The translations under genes and the position numbers were made by a program. Source: an uncultured Bacillota bacterium (GTDB lineage: Bacteria; Bacillota_I; Bacilli_A; RFN20; CAG-826). From it: DNA of 6,059 nt. A model generated the notes under the pieces. The model saw only the letters and a list, made by a program, of their open reading frames with translations, did not search any database and was not told the origin of the DNA. Positions 5,863 through 6,059 of the stretch are shown piece by piece. The DNA lies in NCBI GenBank assembly GCA_946623775.1, contig CAMORJ010000086.1, forward strand, positions 1-6,059. Direction: 5' to 3'. Each line of letters starts with the position of its first letter. The first letter of the stretch is position 1.

Positions 5863-6059
5863 ATGTCAAAAAAACCAAAATTACTCTTCGCCTTGTCCCT
5901 TTTGGGCATGCTAGCTGGATGCGCAGGAACACCAGCTGCCCCAGCCTCGAAATCCCAAACCGAATCCAAGCCGGGCGATGAATCGACCGCCAGCGCCCCA
6001 GCGGATTCTTCTCCCGATCAGTCCGCTTCCGCTCAATCGAGCCAGCCTGCCGGCGGCGA
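5863..6059 (+). CDS. Lipoprotein, probable solute-binding protein of the ABC importer (partial, 3' end outside window)
   Basis: The first 65 residues of an open frame run off the window end without a stop. They form a clear lipoprotein signal: basic start MSKKPK, hydrophobic core (residues 7-18) and lipobox LAGC at residues 17-20, with Cys20 the expected lipid-attached residue after signal peptidase II cleavage. Residues 21-65 are a low-complexity tether of Ser, Ala, Pro, Gln, Glu and Asp, as in surface lipoproteins of monoderm bacteria. The gene has its own extended -10 promoter and a strong AAGGAG site, downstream of an importer that lacks a binding protein in this window. By context it is probably the extracellular sugar-binding lipoprotein. 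No binding domain is visible, so an anchored glycoside hydrolase or an unrelated lipoprotein remain possible. Confidence 0.85.
   Translation, partial: MSKKPKLLFALSLLGMLAGCAGTPAAPASKSQTESKPGDESTASAPADSSPDQSASAQSSQPAGG

Noticed and set aside
5711..5932. 73-codon minus-strand frame across the terminator and lipoprotein promoter
   Set aside because: It would run through the terminator and promoter region, begins within the lipoprotein signal sequence, and shows no convincing ribosome site or family.
1..6059. Mycoplasma-type genetic code (TGA as Trp), considered because of the Mollicute-like gene set
   Set aside because: Trp codons are TGG, and TGA terminates three genes just before the start of, or overlapping, the next gene or promoter region.
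1..6059. CRISPR array, tRNA or rRNA gene, insertion sequence, phage or defence genes
   Set aside because: No spaced direct repeats, cloverleaf-like structure, transposase motifs or terminal repeats were seen on either strand; nearly all bases belong to the six genes and two short gaps.

Overview
The window holds five complete protein-coding genes and the start of a sixth, all on the + strand, tightly packed in three apparent transcription units. Tryptophan is encoded by TGG throughout and TGA ends three of the genes, so the standard bacterial code applies. Base composition is moderate (about half GC by eye). A lipoprotein signal with a Ser/Ala/Pro-rich tether, AGGAG-type ribosome sites and a compact carbohydrate transporter suggest a monoderm bacterium of the Firmicutes/Bacillota type, possibly a gut-type lineage related to the Mollicutes but using code 11. 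That placement is inference, and no gene here fixes a species.

Positions 4-2209: two overlapping genes encode divergent RDD-family membrane proteins. Both have the N-terminal R-x6-D motif in the first membrane helix, a large (about 145-155 residue) domain probably outside the membrane between helices 1 and 2, and the C-terminal RDD motif near the last helix. They look like an old tandem duplication and are probably translationally coupled. Their function is unknown.

Positions 2210-2344: a 135-base gap with a good sigma-A-type promoter (TTGTGA-17-TATAAT), an imperfect dyad overlapping its -35, a second smaller dyad upstream, and a clear ribosome site.

Positions 2345-5708: an operon encodes a CUT1-type carbohydrate importer, with a MalK/MsmK/UgpC-like ATPase, a MalF/UgpA-like permease and a MalG/UgpE-like permease. 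The genes are 3 bases and 1 base apart. All three subunits carry extra segments relative to the usual family size: a small repeat insert in the ATPase, a longer external loop in permease 1, and a charged N-terminal extension in permease 2. Permease 1 also has Cys in place of the usual Gly in its coupling (EAA) loop.

Positions 5709-5862: two short dyads (the first contains the stop codon of the last permease gene), then a strong intrinsic terminator, then a new extended -10 promoter with an 8-base palindrome in its spacer, and a strong ribosome site.

Positions 5863-6059: the start of a lipoprotein gene, cut by the window end. By position it is most likely the solute-binding lipoprotein of the transporter, expressed from its own promoter, but no binding domain is visible. 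Working model: the lipoprotein captures a sugar or sugar derivative outside the cell, the two permeases form the channel, and the ATPase pair drives import. The substrate cannot be read from this sequence. I see no mobile element, CRISPR array, RNA gene or clearly new multi-gene system.
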